From Heloderma charlesbogerti (taxonomy: Eukaryota > Chordata > Lepidosauria > Squamata > Helodermatidae): a stretch of 64,000 nucleotides of DNA. A program made the position numbers and the translations under genes. Under the pieces are notes generated by a model. That model had not been told where the DNA came from. It did no database searches and was given only the letters and a program-made list of their open reading frames with translations. Of the stretch, positions 11,111 through 23,815 are shown one piece after another. The stretch spans positions 4,402,001 to 4,466,000 of the forward strand of contig JANEZZ010001570.1 in NCBI GenBank assembly GCA_026122225.1, written 5' to 3'. Position 1 is the first letter of the stretch. Each line of letters opens with the position of its first letter.

Positions 11111-11289
11111 AATTAAAACCAAACAACATACAATAAAACAATTTAAAATATATAGAACATTAAAACCACAATATAACAATACAACCACAATAAACTTAAG
11201 TAAACTGTTTACTTAAATTCTGCAAATGAGGACTAAAACAAAGACATAAGCTAAAGGTATTATTTGTTAAAGAAAGATAAACTACCCAG

Positions 11290-11365
11290 AGAACTTCTGT
11301 AAACCATCCAGAGAGCTTTGGCTATGGGGCAGTATACAAATGTAATAAATAAAAAATAAGAAAGA
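11290..11365 (+). mobile_element. L2-type LINE 3' end
   Basis: 'aaccatccagagagctttggc', 'tatggggcagtatacaaatg' and then an AATAAA-rich tail. It faces the copy at 11043-11110. Confidence 0.6.
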
Positions 11366-12000
11366 AAGTTTAACATGCACACAAACCTTCCACTCACCAA
11401 CGAAGCGAAGATAAGGCATACGCATACATCCTACCACTCATGCTTGTACTTTGCCAGGAAGGGTAAAGGGACTCTCTCCTTCTCCAAGTATGACCGGGGA
11501 GTCATTGAAGCCTATGTGATAATGTCTCAGGTTCAGGGTGAAAGTAGAAAGACAGACCCACATCTCTTCCGTGTATCAACTTAAATACCCTCCCAAATTG
11601 GTAACCTCCTTTCTAATACATATTCTGAAATTTTTACATCTAATTGGTCTATGTCACATTATAGGTCATCCTATTCCCGGAAAATCAATCCTTTTGTGCA
11701 CAAAAATAACCTCTGTCCTTGATGTATGGTGTTGACTATGAAACAGGCGTAAGTTCTCTTTTTATGTGGTCAACAGCTCCTTTCTTCTTCCCTTTATTTC
11801 CAGATAGGGGAATCCCAAACCACAACATGTTCTTATACATGACCCCTTACTTTTTACCCAGTTTCCTTATAAGGAAAATTATAAGTTACCCATTAAAGCA
11901 TTAACCCCCATATAAGCACCATTTCTTACCCGTTAAACTCTAAACTCCCCATACCCCATATTGTGCCCAAATGTAAATCGCAAGGTCCAAGAAAATCCTT

Positions 12001-14376
12001 TGTCTTCTTGTTCAGTCATTAAGTCATGTCCGACTCTTCGTGACCCCATGGACCATAGCACGCCAGGCCTTCCAGTCCTGCGCTCTCTCCCGGAGCGTGT
12101 TCAAGTCCATATTCATTGCATCAGTGATGCTATCTAGCCATCTCATCCTCTGCCGTCCCCTTCTCCTTTTGCCTTCAGTCTTTCCCAGCATCAGGGTCTT
12201 TTCCAGAGAGTTTTCCCTTCGCATTAGGTGGCCAAAATATTTGAGCTTCAGCTTCAGTATCTGTCCTTCCAATGAGCAGTCAGGGTTGATTTCCTTTAGG
12301 ATGGACTGATTTGACCTCCTTGCAGTCCAGGGGACTCGTAAGAGTCTTCTCCAGCACCACAGTTCGAAAGCATCAATTCTTCAGCACTCAGCCTTCCTTA
12401 TAGCCTAGCTCTCACAGCCATACGTAACTACTGGGAAAACCATAGCTTTGATTAGATGGACCTTTGTCGGCAAGGTGATATCTCTGCTTCTTACTATGCT
12501 GTCTAGGTTTGCCATAGCTTTCCTCCCAAGGAGCAAGCGTCTTTTAATTTCATGGCTACAGTCACCACCTGCGGTGATCTTGGAGCCCAAGAAAATAAAA
12601 TCTGTCACTGCTTCCATTGCTTCCCCTTCCATATGCCAGGAAGTGATGGGGCCAGATGTCATGATCTTAGTTTTTTAAATGTTGAGTTTCAAACCAGCTT
12701 TTCCACTCTCTTCTTTCACCCTCAACAAGAGGCTCTTGAGATCCTCTTCGCTTTCTGCCATTAGGGTGGTATCATCTGCGTATCTGAGGTTGTTGATAAT
12801 TCTCCCGGCAATCTTAATTCCGACCTGTGATTCATCCAACCCGGCATTTCTCATGATGTACTCTGCATATAAGTTAAATAAGCAGGGCGACAATATGCAG
12901 CCTTGCCGTACTCCTTTCCCAACTTGGAACCAATCAGTTGTTCCATGTCTGGTTCTTACTGTTGCTTCTTGACCCTCGTACAGGTTTCTCAGGAGACAGG
13001 TAAGGTGGTCTGGTACTCCCATTTCTTTCAGAATTTGCCACAGCTTGTTGTGATCCACACAATCAAAGGCTTTAGCGTAGTCAATGAAGCAGAAATAGAC
13101 GTTTTTCTGGAATTCTTTTGCTTTCTCCATGATCCAGCGAAAGTTGGCGATTTGATCTCTAGTTCCTCTGCCGCTTCGAAACCCGGCTTGTACTTCCGGT
13201 AGTTCTCGGTTCGCATACTGCTGAAGCCTAGCTTGTAGGATTTTGAGCATCACCTTGCTGGCATGTGAAATGAGTGCAATTGTGTGGTACTTTGAACACT
13301 CTGGCATTCCCCTTCTTTGGAATTGGAATGTAAACTGACCTTTTCCAGTCCTGTGGCCACGGTTGAGTGTTCCAAATGTGTTGGCATATTGAGTGCAGCA
13401 CTTTAACAGCATCATCTTTTAGAGTTTTAAATAGCTCAGCTGGAATACTCTCATCTCCGCTATATATACTACTACTGTATAGTTCTTCTGTGTATTCTTT
13501 CCACCTCTTCTTAATCTCATCTGCTTCTGTTAGGTCCCTGCCTTCTTTGTCCTTTATCATGCCCGTCTGTGCAGAAAACATTCCCTTGAGATCTCCAATT
13601 TTCTTGAAGAGATCTCTAGTCTTTCCCATTGTTTTCCTCAATTTCTTTGCATTGTTCATTTAAGAAGGCTTTCTTGTCTCTCCTTGCTATTCTCTGGAAC
13701 TCTGCATTCAGTTGGATATATCTTCCCCTTTCTCCCTTGCTTTTCGCTTCCCTTCTTTCCTCAGCTACTTATAAAGCCTCATCAGACAGCCACTTGGCTT
13801 TCTTGCATTTCTTTTTCTTTGGGATGGATTGAGTTGCTGCCTCCTGAACAATGTGACGGACCTCTGTCCATAGTTCCTCAGGCAGTCTGTCTATCAGATC
13901 TAATCCCTTAGATCTATTCCTCATCTCCGCTGTATATTCATGAGGGATAGGATTTAGGTCATACCTGAATGGTTTAGTGGTTTTCCCTACGTTCTTCAAT
14001 TTAAGCCGAAATTTTGCAAGAAGAAGCTCATGATCTGAGCCACAGTCAGCTCCAGGTCTTGTTTTTACTGACTGTATGGAGCTTCTCCATCTTTGGCTGC
14101 AAAGGACATAATCAATCTGATTTCGATATTGACCATCTGGTGATGTCCGTGTGTAGAGTCGCCTCTTGTGCTGTTGGAAAAGAGTGTTTGCTATGATCAG
14201 CATGTTCTCTTGGCAAAACTCTATTAGCCTTTGTCCTGCTTCATTTTGTACACCAAGGCCATGCCTGCCTGTTATCCTGGTGATTTCTTGACTTCCTACT
14301 TTAGCATTCCAATCCCCTATGATGAAGAGGACATCTTTTTTTGGTGTTAGTTCTAGAAGGTGTTGTAGGTCTTCAT
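12001..14376 (-). mobile_element. BovB (RTE) LINE, 5'-truncated, 2,376 bp
   Basis: On the minus strand it runs from the end of the APE endonuclease domain (SDHELL at about 14000) through the RT (YAKAFDCVDH, GVRQGCILSP, the LRYADDT catalytic box at about 12772-12783) to the C-terminal KRRRGRQRMRWLDSITDAMN...VHGVTKSRT and a short 3' tail at 12001. The 11-bp duplication agaaaatcctt flanks it (11990-12000, 14377-14387). The reading frame is split into at least five pieces by frameshifts and stops, so it is inactive. Its tail is the sequence that BovB-dependent SINEs copy. Confidence 0.93.
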
Positions 14377-14421
14377 AGAAAATCCTTACACTACCTTATA
14401 TTAATCCACTTCTGGTCTGAA

Positions 14422-14619
14422 GTTATTTATTACATTTATATCCCTCCTTCCTCCAAGGAGCTCAGGATGGCATATATGGTCCTCTTCCCTTTTTATCTGC
14501 ACAGTAATGTGAGATAGGGCTAGTTTAAAGATAGTGACTGGTTCAGTGAGGTTCGTGGTGATTTGAACCTGGGTCTCCTTGGACCTATTCTGCCATTCTA
14601 ACCATTGCACTGCCTTTCA
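14422..14619 (-). mobile_element. tRNA-derived SINE (core type)
   Basis: The minus strand begins 'aggcagtgcaatggttagaatgg' with 'aggttcaaatc'-like box B. It continues through 'gagctccttggaggaagg' to an A-rich 'gggatataaatgtaataaataa' tail. It lies next to the 5' end of the BovB copy. Confidence 0.75.
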
Positions 14620-15722
14620 TTCTGTGTCATTATCCTGATTTGTTTCAGTGGAAATGGTCACTTCGATGTTATCGGATGTTGGATTCAGATTTTAACCTGC
14701 CATTTATAACATGACTCAAGGATATAGCAACATGAATAACTATTATTATTGCCATCTAACTTAAAAATACTAACTCTTTTTCCTGTGCAATTGAATTTTT
14801 TAAAATTCTATACCAACAGTTAAAAGACTGGGCCTTTATTCACTTTGAATTAATATAACTCCTAGACCCCCTTTCTTTGCAGCATTCCCCAGTTAAATAG
14901 AACTATACAAAGAAGAGGGTTTTAAAATTCCAAATAAGAAAAAGGATGATACCCATCATGCCCAGCATTTTTTTTCCTCCTGAAAGGAGCTCAGTGTGCT
15001 TTCAGCTCCATGCTGAATCACCAGTAATTTAATCTATGTTTCTTTTACTAGTGGAATTCCTTTCTCCCAAGTGCCTATTAGAAAGGCTTTTTAAAATCCT
15101 TTATGTCCCTCTAGCTCCTTGGCTAGCATTTATTCCTTTTGCCAGAAATGACTTCTTTTGCTTTTTGTTACCTTTTAAATATATTATTTATGCATATTTT
15201 GCTGCTAGTACTTTTTCTGTTTCCTTTTTATGGGCTGGAAGTTTTGGATTTTCTTTAAATCTGATATCGATGTTGCTTTGACTACAATGTGCAGCCTGCT
15301 CTGGATCATGAGCAACAATCTAAGGAAGCGGTGAGGCTATGTGTATGCACATACAAATGTACTATTTGGGCACGTGGTGCGGAAAGACAGAGTGCACATT
15401 AAAAAAATTTAAATAAATCTGTGTGCTGAGACTGTTTTGACTTTTGCATCATAGTAGTTCCTATAACTAAAGAGATAAGCATTTTTAAAACACACACACA
15501 ACTAAACAGGTGTACCTTTTACTTCAGGTACTGTAGTTCTAATATAGTGTTATTTGATGAACCTTTGGATGACAACTCCAGAGTAAGGAACATCAAGATC
15601 AAAATATTATTCATTATGCATTAAGCTATTTATGCTTCAAATACCCGTTTATTACTGCTGAACAAACATTATCCTAGTGTGTTGATGTGATATTAGATAA
15701 GTACGTTGGTCAAGATATATTC

Positions 15723-16105
15723 AGGGTGCAATCCTATTGGGATAGGTGGATGCCGAACTCGGAGGCGGCCACCTATCCAATGCAGGGCAGGAGCAGTGCA
15801 GAGGGGTTTTTCTCCTCTGTGCTTCAGCTGCCCTGCATTTGTGGCTAGACAGCCAATTTTGGCTGTCTAGCTGCAGGAAGTCGGAGCGGGGAGAGGGCAG
15901 ACGCTGAACGATGCATAGGAAGCGCCGGAAAGGCACTTCCTCCCTCCCTGCCCCAGCCCACCCCCAGGAACACCCCATTTTTTCTGCTCCATGCTGCTCT
16001 TATGAGTGCGGAGTGTGGGGCTGATCTGCACTGCCTACAAGGCAGCGCGGGAGGGGGTGGAGGTTGGTTCTCTGGGAACCGACCTATCCTATGGCTGTCT
16101 AACCA
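15723..16105. mobile_element. GC-rich MITE family G, copy 1
   Basis: Starts gggtgcaatcctat and shares 'gaactcggaggcggcc', 'ctatccaatgcaggg', the hairpin 'gctagacagcc-...-ggctgtctagc' and 'gctgctcttatgagtgcgga' with copies at 21951-22345 and 60873-61189. The right TIR is eroded. An open frame on the minus strand here is chance. Confidence 0.7.
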
Positions 16106-16287
16106 CTGACTAGCACCTGGAAGTTCTTAAATTATAATACTAGCCTTTGAAAACCTCAATATGTTAACATATGGTCAAGATGAGATTTCTACAAGTGACG
16201 GTGACATTCCCATTTTCTCAGGAGCAATGAGCATACTTTTCTTATTTCTCTATAACCAGAACAGGTTTCATATTTCTTACAAAATAT

Positions 16288-16385
16288 GTGTTTATGACTG
16301 CAATCCTATAGTTGCTTACCCATGAGTAAGCTCTACTTAACTCAATTTGATTAACTTTTGAATAGACATGTATAGGATTTCACTG
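16288..16385. mobile_element. Short palindromic MITE (gcaatcctat family P)
   Basis: 'gactgcaatcctatag', 'acccatgagtaagctctact' and 'tagacatgtataggatttca' form the inverted pattern of the family seen at 2834. Confidence 0.6.
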
Positions 16386-16534
16386 AAAGTTGCAGTAAAG
16401 TATTTAAATTACATACCATTTTTCGTTATCTTGCACATGAACCTAAAAGCTCACTTGAATCCCAGCACGATTATATGTTAAGGCAATTGTTTCTTTCTGT
16501 TGCTAATTGGGGTTTTTTATTTTTATAAATCCAA

Positions 16535-16690
16535 TAGGGTGGGTAGATGTAAAAGAGGACAGGACTCTTACCGCTTTATGTTGGGTACAAGGGAATTTTA
16601 GCAAGGGTGCATGACCTGCTGAAATTCTGTCTTCTACACAGCTATTAAAGGTGCAGGACCTCTGTCCTCTTTTGCATCTGCCCACCCTAT
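16535..16690. mobile_element. MITE with about 27-bp TIRs
   Basis: The left end 'atagggtgggtagatgtaaa' and the complement of the right end 'atagggtgggcagatgcaaa' agree except at two positions, and both continue 'agaggac'. The target duplication may be TA. The element is about 155 bp and non-coding. Confidence 0.7.
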
Positions 16691-17884
16691 CCTAGTAATC
16701 AATTGTATTAATTCCACAAAACACAAAAGAAAATACTAAAACATACTTTACATTCTGTTTCCCCATTCTTTTTGCAATATATCTGAGATACAATTCTTTT
16801 TTTTTTAGCTGAATTAAAACTAGCCACTCAAGTCAGCTACAGACACGATGTATGTAAAATGCATGCATCCAGTTGCACATTTGAAAGCAGCTGCATTGCA
16901 TCTTGTAGCACGAAGATGTAAAACAATACTGAATTTGATGTGTTAAAAAAGGAAAGGTCTATGCACTCTTCACCCACCCATTTCAGGGACGGCCGTTCAA
17001 TGAAGCAGGGTCAATCCAGCACTTCAGGTGGCAGACTGGGAGGGGCAGTGCATTAATACCCCACCACCAGGAAGGGCCCGGCACCTCGCAAGACACCAAG
17101 GCAGGCAGGCAGCTGTGGAAAGCCCCACCAGATGATCTCCCGCTGCAGCAAATGCCACAGAGGGAGAGCAGCTGGCACAGACCTCCAGAGCAGCCAGATG
17201 CCTTACTCTGAAGAATGCTCACAGTGAATTGGCTGGTGGGCAGGTTCTCTGCCATGCTAGCTGTTTTTCGTAGCTCTCCAGAAGCCCTCCAGGCCCAAAC
17301 TCCTTGCTCTGAAGGGTCCTTCTACATCTGCAGAGCTTTCTGTGGGTATACTAGGTGGTCCGTCATGGTGGAGGAGCATCCTGCTGGCAGAGGAAGACTT
17401 CCGCTACATGTAATGGTCCTTCAGGCAGCCTTTGGCAGAGGTGTGGACTGCTCCATAGTTTACTTATACCCCACTTTTCATCTAGCAGACCCAAAGGAGG
17501 CTTACAATCCTGTTCAATATTCCACAGCTAATACCACCCAGGGCAGACATTTATTATATATCACAAAAAGCCATTGGAACAGTTAACAGAAAGCTTACGT
17601 CCAGAGAAAGGGATGATAATACAGTAAGGATTTGTGACGGAAAGATTTTAGGAGCGAAGAGAACAGAAACAAGCAAGCGAAACAAGCAAGCGAAGATTCC
17701 CACAATTCCTGCCTTCACTTGGTATCATGTGAATCAGTCTTGTAGCATTATGCTTGACATCTAGTTCTCATCATGATTGACCGTCAAATTCTCATACAAA
17801 ATATTCATGTGATGAACTATATACTATAGCTGAGATTCAAAGCAAACTAGAGATGAATACAGAACAGAGATGGAGGGGGTGGCT

Positions 17885-18085
17885 ACCATTTTCAGCAGTG
17901 GCACCCAAATTGTGAAATGCCTTCCTCAGGAATATTGATCAGGCGTCTTCATCGTTAGTTTTTAGGCACCTATTTCAAACAGTCTTGGGCTGCATTCATT
18001 CATTCATATTTTAAATTTGCCCAATAACAAACGTTCCCTGGGCAGATTACAAAAGGCCAAAAGAATAAAATACAATATAAAAGTC
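17885..18085 (+). mobile_element. L2-like LINE coding remnant plus adjacent tail
   Basis: 17895-17985 reads in part as the end of an L2 protein (WN/LP-like 'aattgtgaaatgccttcctc'). An inverted L2-like tail follows at about 17995-18080. Strongly decayed. Confidence 0.35.
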
Positions 18086-18137
18086 AACAAAGCACAGGAG
18101 ATATATAAATGTATAAAAATATCCATAAAATCTTAAA

Positions 18138-18220
18138 TCTACACTCACTTACCCAGTACTAAGCCCTTTGAACTCAATGAAACTTATTTGTGAGTAGATA
18201 TTTATAGGGCTGCAATGTTT
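18138..18220. mobile_element. Decayed family P palindromic MITE
   Basis: 'ctcacttacccagtactaag', 'aactcaatgaaacttattt' and 'agggctgcaatg' follow the family order, with the left TIR lost. Confidence 0.4.
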
Positions 18221-19894
18221 GTTTTCCTAGGCTTTTGAGCTTATGTTTGCAGCAGTTACGTTTTATTGGCTGTTCTTGTTCCTCTTTGCTTTTTTTCTCT
18301 TGCTTATTTGATTGGTAAATTTTGTTGTACTATGATTGGTTAAATTTTAATCAGGCTCTTTGACTTGGCAGGAACCAGGAACAACATGGTGGAATTCTGA
18401 AGGATCTTGGCTGTCTCTATAACATCTCTTTCATGGAATAGTTACATTCCCATTTTTCCTTTCTTTTTGCAATGGGTCAATTCAGCCCAAATACTAAATA
18501 CTCAAAGCTTAATATTAATTATGCTGGAGGGCAATACCAGAGCTGATACTGATATGGATATATGAAAGAGAGTTCTGTGCCTAGGCTCATTTCTGTGTAG
18601 CGCAAAGGAAATATTCAAAGAAATACCATATAATGAATTAATTGGCCTGGACTAGTTTTTATTAAAAACATAATATAAAGGAGCTCTCACTCTCAACGCC
18701 TTTATCATTTAAATGATTTCTGTTTAAATTAAAGTGTGCTCTGTATTTCATAAAATATTATCCTGATTTTGCTTATTAAATCTTATGTAAAATGTTAGGA
18801 GAAGCAGAGGAGATCAAGAGATTGAACAGACAGAAAATCTTTGATGGATGTTTTCAGCAGCCTTTGTAACCTCTTCCTTTATTGCCTTAAAAAGGCAGTC
18901 TTTTTTGTCTCATCAAAAAGACTGCTTCTAATTAATCCCTGGAATGAAAACATGACACTTGTACTGGATAAAGAGCTACAACTTTATCACTAACAAAGAA
19001 ATCTGCCACAACCCAAATAACCAAAATGAGGCGATGTGTGGGCACCATCTCTTTGAGAGACTTTGGTTAAATTCAAAGCTTTCTTGTAAGCGATTCCACC
19101 CTGGCTCAAAGCCCAGTACTCCCATGAAGGTGTTCTGTGCTTTTCATTACCTGCCTACCACACTGGTGAACTGAGTGGCCTATGCTTGCTCCTGTCCATC
19201 GCTGCTGGCCAGAGGTTGACGAGCAGCCATTCAGCCAAATAACTGGGCACCTGACTCCCAATGTGGGGTAGGCAAAAAAGATGCGGCTCCAGGCTGGGAG
19301 GGCAGTGTGTGTGGGGGTTCATGCCTGGGTCTGCAGAGTGGGGTCTCAGGAGGTGATGATGTGGAGGGGGTTCAGAGGTGTGGGGTCATGCAGGAGGTGG
19401 AGTCTTGAATGTGACAGTGGGGGTTCATATTGGGTGTGGATGTCTGGAAGTCGGTGGAAAACTTCAGCTATGCATTAATGCTCCGGTCATGTTATGGTGA
19501 AACACCTCAGTGGACCTGGGCCTAGTGAATGGAGCCATTGGCAGACTGAGTGGTTGTGGCATAGAGCAGGTCAAGGTGCTGTTCACATCTACTGGCTCTG
19601 TGCACAGTATTGACAGGGTGCAGGCCAAGTTCCAAGTTTTCAGGGGCACCTGTGTTGTGCGACAACAGTTCCCTTTGTGCTTAGCATATGCCATCATGAT
19701 CCACAAGTCCACTCACAGATAGATGCAATTTTTTTCGTCATGCGGAAAAATATGCAAATAATTACATCAGAGGTTTCATAACTACTTACATAATTTACCT
19801 TAGTAATAACTTCTAGCATATTGTGCCCCATTTCATTAAACTTCCCTCAGCAGAAACGTGCGTATTTCTAAACAAATAAATATGCATAAATTTC

Positions 19895-20034
19895 AGGATT
19901 AAAATAAAATAAAAACATCCCAAAGTCCACAGATTCCATGCGGCCTGAGGGTTCACTCTGCAGCGGATTCTGCAGGTCAGATTCTTAGAAATCAAAACTC
20001 ATTTTAGTCGGTGCCAAATTTCTCCAGCATCCCT
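19895..20034 (-). mobile_element. hAT-like element end
   Basis: The minus strand starts TAGGGATGCTGGAGAAATTT at 20034, the same octamer as the elements at 4194 and 4936, with a different interior. The partner end was not found, so it is a fragment. Confidence 0.35.
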
Positions 20035-21087
20035 AAGTGCAACTCAGTTAATGTGGGTGTAATGTGTTCATGGTACTGGAGAGAAATGCCTCACAGCAAA
20101 TGAGCTGAAGCATTCTGTACTGGCTGCAGACCTCAAAATTAGTCTTGTGGGAGGTTTCACCCATACAGTACCACAACAATCCAGCTGCAAGGTGACAAAC
20201 CAATGAATGCTTAAGTGCGTGGTAGTTGGAGAGGCAGGAACCTCAGAAGATTTTTAAAAAGCACTCACCCACAATTCCCTTCTGTTCCTCGAAGTAAAAA
20301 GGTCAACCTTACTTTAACCTCACTCCCCCCACCCACACACACACTTCTCCCATTCTAGCCAGAATTAAAAAGTGGAATATTAAAGACAGTTTGGACATAA
20401 CGTTTTGTAATGGAAACCTCACAAAAGCCAGAGTTTAATCAAGTGATATCCATTCATAGCTGAATCTCTTAGCTTCGCGCATTACTAATGGAAAGAAGCA
20501 TTTGCTAGAGCAGGCAGGTAAAATATTGTCTTCAGAGCCACAATTTATGCAGTGCTTTTGGAAAACAGTCATATAAAACCATGTGTCTACTTGACTTCAT
20601 TTATTTTATGAGAATAAATGGGAGAAAAAATGCTCTCAGTCATTCTATGCATAATATTAAATATTTGTGGTTAAAGCACATCAACTTGTCTCAGTCCCTT
20701 TGGGTTGTGTACAAATCAAATCAAATAATATAATATAATATTGTGATAAGTATGAAAATCAGCCAAGAAAACCTAAGTAATATCTGCCCTTCAGGATTCA
20801 GCAAGACAGCTGTGGATGTGCCCCAGAATTTATTATTCTTTCTGTTTCTAGTATTTATTTGTATTTGTGCTTGTAAATCTTAAGGAATTTTTTTAAAGTA
20901 ATGGAATGTACTGTAGTTTTGCAGGGAAAGGAGTCCTATACTACAATTACTCATAAGCCTACTAAAAATTAATGTTTTTTAAAACCTCTGAGGTGATCTG
21001 TCATGCACAAAAGCACACTAGTAACATAAGAAAAATAGAATAAGTGCTGGTATCTCTGGGCTCTATTTCTTTGTTCATTCTGATCAA

Positions 21088-21250
21088 CATAAGAAGAGCC
21101 CTGCTAGATCAGACCAAGGGTCCATCTGGTCCAGCATTCTGTTCACACAGTGGCCAACCAGTTGTTGACTGGAAACCCACAAGCAGGACATGAATGCAAC
21201 AGCACCCTCAGTCAAGTAGCAATAGGCTCTGGTGAGCCTATAGCTATGAT
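21088..21250 (-). mobile_element. CR1 LINE 3' fragment
   Basis: The complement of the CR1 3' end: 'cataagaagagccctgctag', 'gtccatctggtccagcattc' and 'cacaagcaggacatgaatgc'. It is followed at once by a (attg)n tract and an inverted L2 tail. Confidence 0.8.
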
Positions 21251-21325
21251 TGATTGATTGACTGATTGACTCATTTCATTTCATTTCTATACTACCCAAT
21301 AGCTGAAGCTCTCTGGGAAGTTCAC
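21251..21325 (-). mobile_element. L2-type LINE 3' end
   Basis: A (gatt)n tract, then the complement of 'cccagagagcttcagctattgg' (here 'ctacccaatagctgaagctc'). Confidence 0.6.
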
Positions 21326-21399
21326 AAGCAGAGATTTCTCAGGGCATGTTTACAAAACAAAGACACTACTGTACATGATCTTATCAACTTCCCCTTATA

Positions 21400-21850
21400 A
21401 CATCCAGGAATGCTGGTTGGATTTAGATATGAATGTAGATATGGATTTAGGTATGAACCCACCTGAACACTACGATCAACATCTGAGACCCTCCTCTGAG
21501 TGCGTCCTCTGAGAGAGTTTCAGAGGATGCCAACAAGGGATGAGACCCTCTCAGTGGTATCCCCTCAATTGTGGAATGCTCTCCCCAGTGAGGTCAGCCT
21601 GGAGTCAGCTTTGTCATCTTTTTGGCACCAGATTAAGTCTTTAACTCACAGGCATTTGATGGCATATGGGGGACCTTTTTAATGTTAGGAGTTTTTATCA
21701 GGTCCTGGTAGTTTATTGTTAATTAAACTGTTTCAAACTGTTTTTTAAAAAAATATGTTAAAGTTTTTACATTATGTTTTACCATGTTGTCAACCACCCA
21801 GAGAGCTTTGGCTATCGGGCAGTATAGAAGTGGAATGAACCAACGAATAT
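21400..21850 (+). mobile_element. L2-type LINE, end of the coding region and 3' UTR
   Basis: 21500-21682 reads as the C-terminus of the L2 protein (VVSPQLWNALPSEVSLESAL, then FWHQIKSL). A T-rich UTR and the tail 'accacccagagagctttggc' follow. 5'-truncated and inactive. Confidence 0.75.
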
Positions 21851-21950
21851 TACTTTGGTTATTAAAATTTGATCAAGAAATGGCTTTTCGGTCATGCTTA
21901 TTCCCTGCACCTGTCCCATCTTTGTTAAGGGTTGGCTATACCAATACAAG

Positions 21951-22345
21951 AGCACAATCCTATCAGGACAGTCGGCTGCCTCTGAACTCGGAGGCGGCCG
22001 ACTAGCCAATACAGGGATGGGCAGAATATGGAGGAGATCCCTGCGTTTGTGGCTAGACAGTTTTGGCTGTCTAGCTGGGGATGTCAGAGCGGGGCCGGGG
22101 GAGGCCAGATGGCTCATAGGAAGCTTTATAACAACGCTTCTGTGGTCTCCTCCCCTCCCTACTCCCTTTTCACCTGCTCTGCACTGCAGTTATGAGCAAA
22201 GAGATGGGGAAGAACCGCCTTGCCTACTGGGGGAGGGGGCGGGGAGCACAGTTTCTGGGAATCGAGCTCGGAGCCCTGGCACCAACCTCAGTTCCCAGAA
22301 ACCAAAAAAATCCTATGGCCATCTAGACACTGTCTAGTGGCCATA
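21951..22345. mobile_element. GC-rich MITE family G, copy 2
   Basis: The left end agcacaatcctatc and the right end 'ggccataggattgctctccc' are inverted. 'gaactcggaggcggccgac' and 'gctagacagttttggctgtctagc' are shared with copy 1. The open frames across it are chance. Confidence 0.75.
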
Positions 22346-22760
22346 GGATTGCTCTCCCAGTATCCTTAAAATCATTCCCTTCCAAAGCTGATCTTCACTT
22401 TTTAAAATGGGGGCTTCATGAAAGATATGTGTATTTAGCATTCAGTTTGCCCCTAGGTCTGTAAAAGCCCAAACCATTCTGTCATGATTTAACAATCCAG
22501 CTCTGGAATTCCTTCTAGAAAGAAGCCTAGCTGAGTCAAACACCCACATTTAAGGAGAAACCAGATGATCTTGTTCTGCCAGCAAATTTTTTGTATGACT
22601 CTCCCCTTTTTGTGGGGGGTATAATGGTCCTGATACTTTCTTCTGGAGCATTGCTCCGTAAAACCATTGGGCAACAAAGTGTACACTGATAAAGATAGAA
22701 ATATTCTGCTTGCACTATAAATGTTGTTGGTCTACATATCAAATGACAACTCTGGCATAA

Positions 22761-22930
22761 TGGGTTGGATCCAACACTGGTCATCCACTAGCAGAATGGA
22801 TTTCTCCTCTCCCCTGCAGGCCTCCCCACATCCTCTCTGGGGGACTGGATCATTTGAGAGAGACTGCAGGGATGGGAAAGCTCTGTTGTGCGAGCAGACT
22901 TCCACGAGTATGACTGTTGAATCCAACCCA
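22761..22930. mobile_element. MITE with TGGGTTGGAT termini and TAA duplication
   Basis: Left TGGGTTGGATCCAAC, right GTTGAATCCAACCCA; TAA at 22758-22760 and 22931-22933. The 170-bp length and TWA duplication fit PIF/Harbinger-type MITEs (inference). Confidence 0.8.
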
Positions 22931-23087
22931 TAAATTAGTTAAAACATAACACTTTTGATATGGCTTCTCAAATGTTTACTATGATCAGAGGAGGAGCAAT
23001 GTTGGTGACTGATCATAAAACTCTTTGCAAATTAAAGTGCTATATAAATGATACGTGGTAGCAATGTATTTAAATAGCAGTTCATAC

Positions 23088-23105
23088 AAACACACACACA
23101 CACAC
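23088..23105. repeat. (CA)n microsatellite
   Basis: About nine uninterrupted CA units. Confidence 0.9.
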
Positions 23106-23591
23106 GTAGGGCTTATGAGTTGTGTGTTGCGTGTGTATAGACAGCCACACAGAATGTGAGTATGCCTGGAATTCTTCACCCTTTTAGGTAGTTTCAATGA
23201 TGCATCATTTTTCTTTGTTTTAGGACCAGGGTCATGTAAAGGTCAGTATAAACGTGCAAAGGGAGAAGAGTTGATATGAGTCTAATCTATACTTCCCTGC
23301 TCAATTGTCTTGTGCATTAGAGCATGGACACTCAGACATCTGATTTTCTAAGTTGCTTAGATTCCTTTCTTCAAAACAAGTCACTACGTAAGTGCATAGA
23401 CTGCATTCCGCTCTGCATCAGACATTTACACATATGACACTGAGATGAGCATCGTACTTTCTTGCATTGTAAAATTATTGTATTTTTGTTTTATAACTTA
23501 TGAATAAGTCCTATTTATTGGCTATATTTCAATAAGTAAGCTAGATTACAAGACATTAGCCTGGTTTGGATGTAATGCTAAACCATGGTTT

Positions 23592-23815
23592 AAGAACGTA
23601 AGAGAGCCATTCTGGATTAAGGTCCATCTAGTCCAGCATTCTGTTCACATAGTGGCCAACCAGCTGCCCAAGGGAAACCCACATGAGGGCAACAGCAACC
23701 TCCTGCTTGTGCTCCCCAGGCAGACACTGGTGTACTGTCTCTGTTATGGGGGGTAGAATATACCCACCAGGGCTAATAGCCATTGATAGCCTTATCCTCC
23801 ATGAATTTCTGCTTT
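23592..23815 (-). mobile_element. CR1 LINE 3' fragment
   Basis: The complement of the CR1 3' UTR: 'gagccattctggattaaggt', 'gtccagcattctgttcacat' and 'gatagccttatcctccatga'. It abuts 'gcctggtttggatg' at 23566, possibly the truncated edge of another DNA element. Confidence 0.8.

Noticed and set aside
13367..13832. Plus-strand frames of 60-100 codons in the BovB region
   Set aside because: They are antisense shadows of the BovB reading frame.
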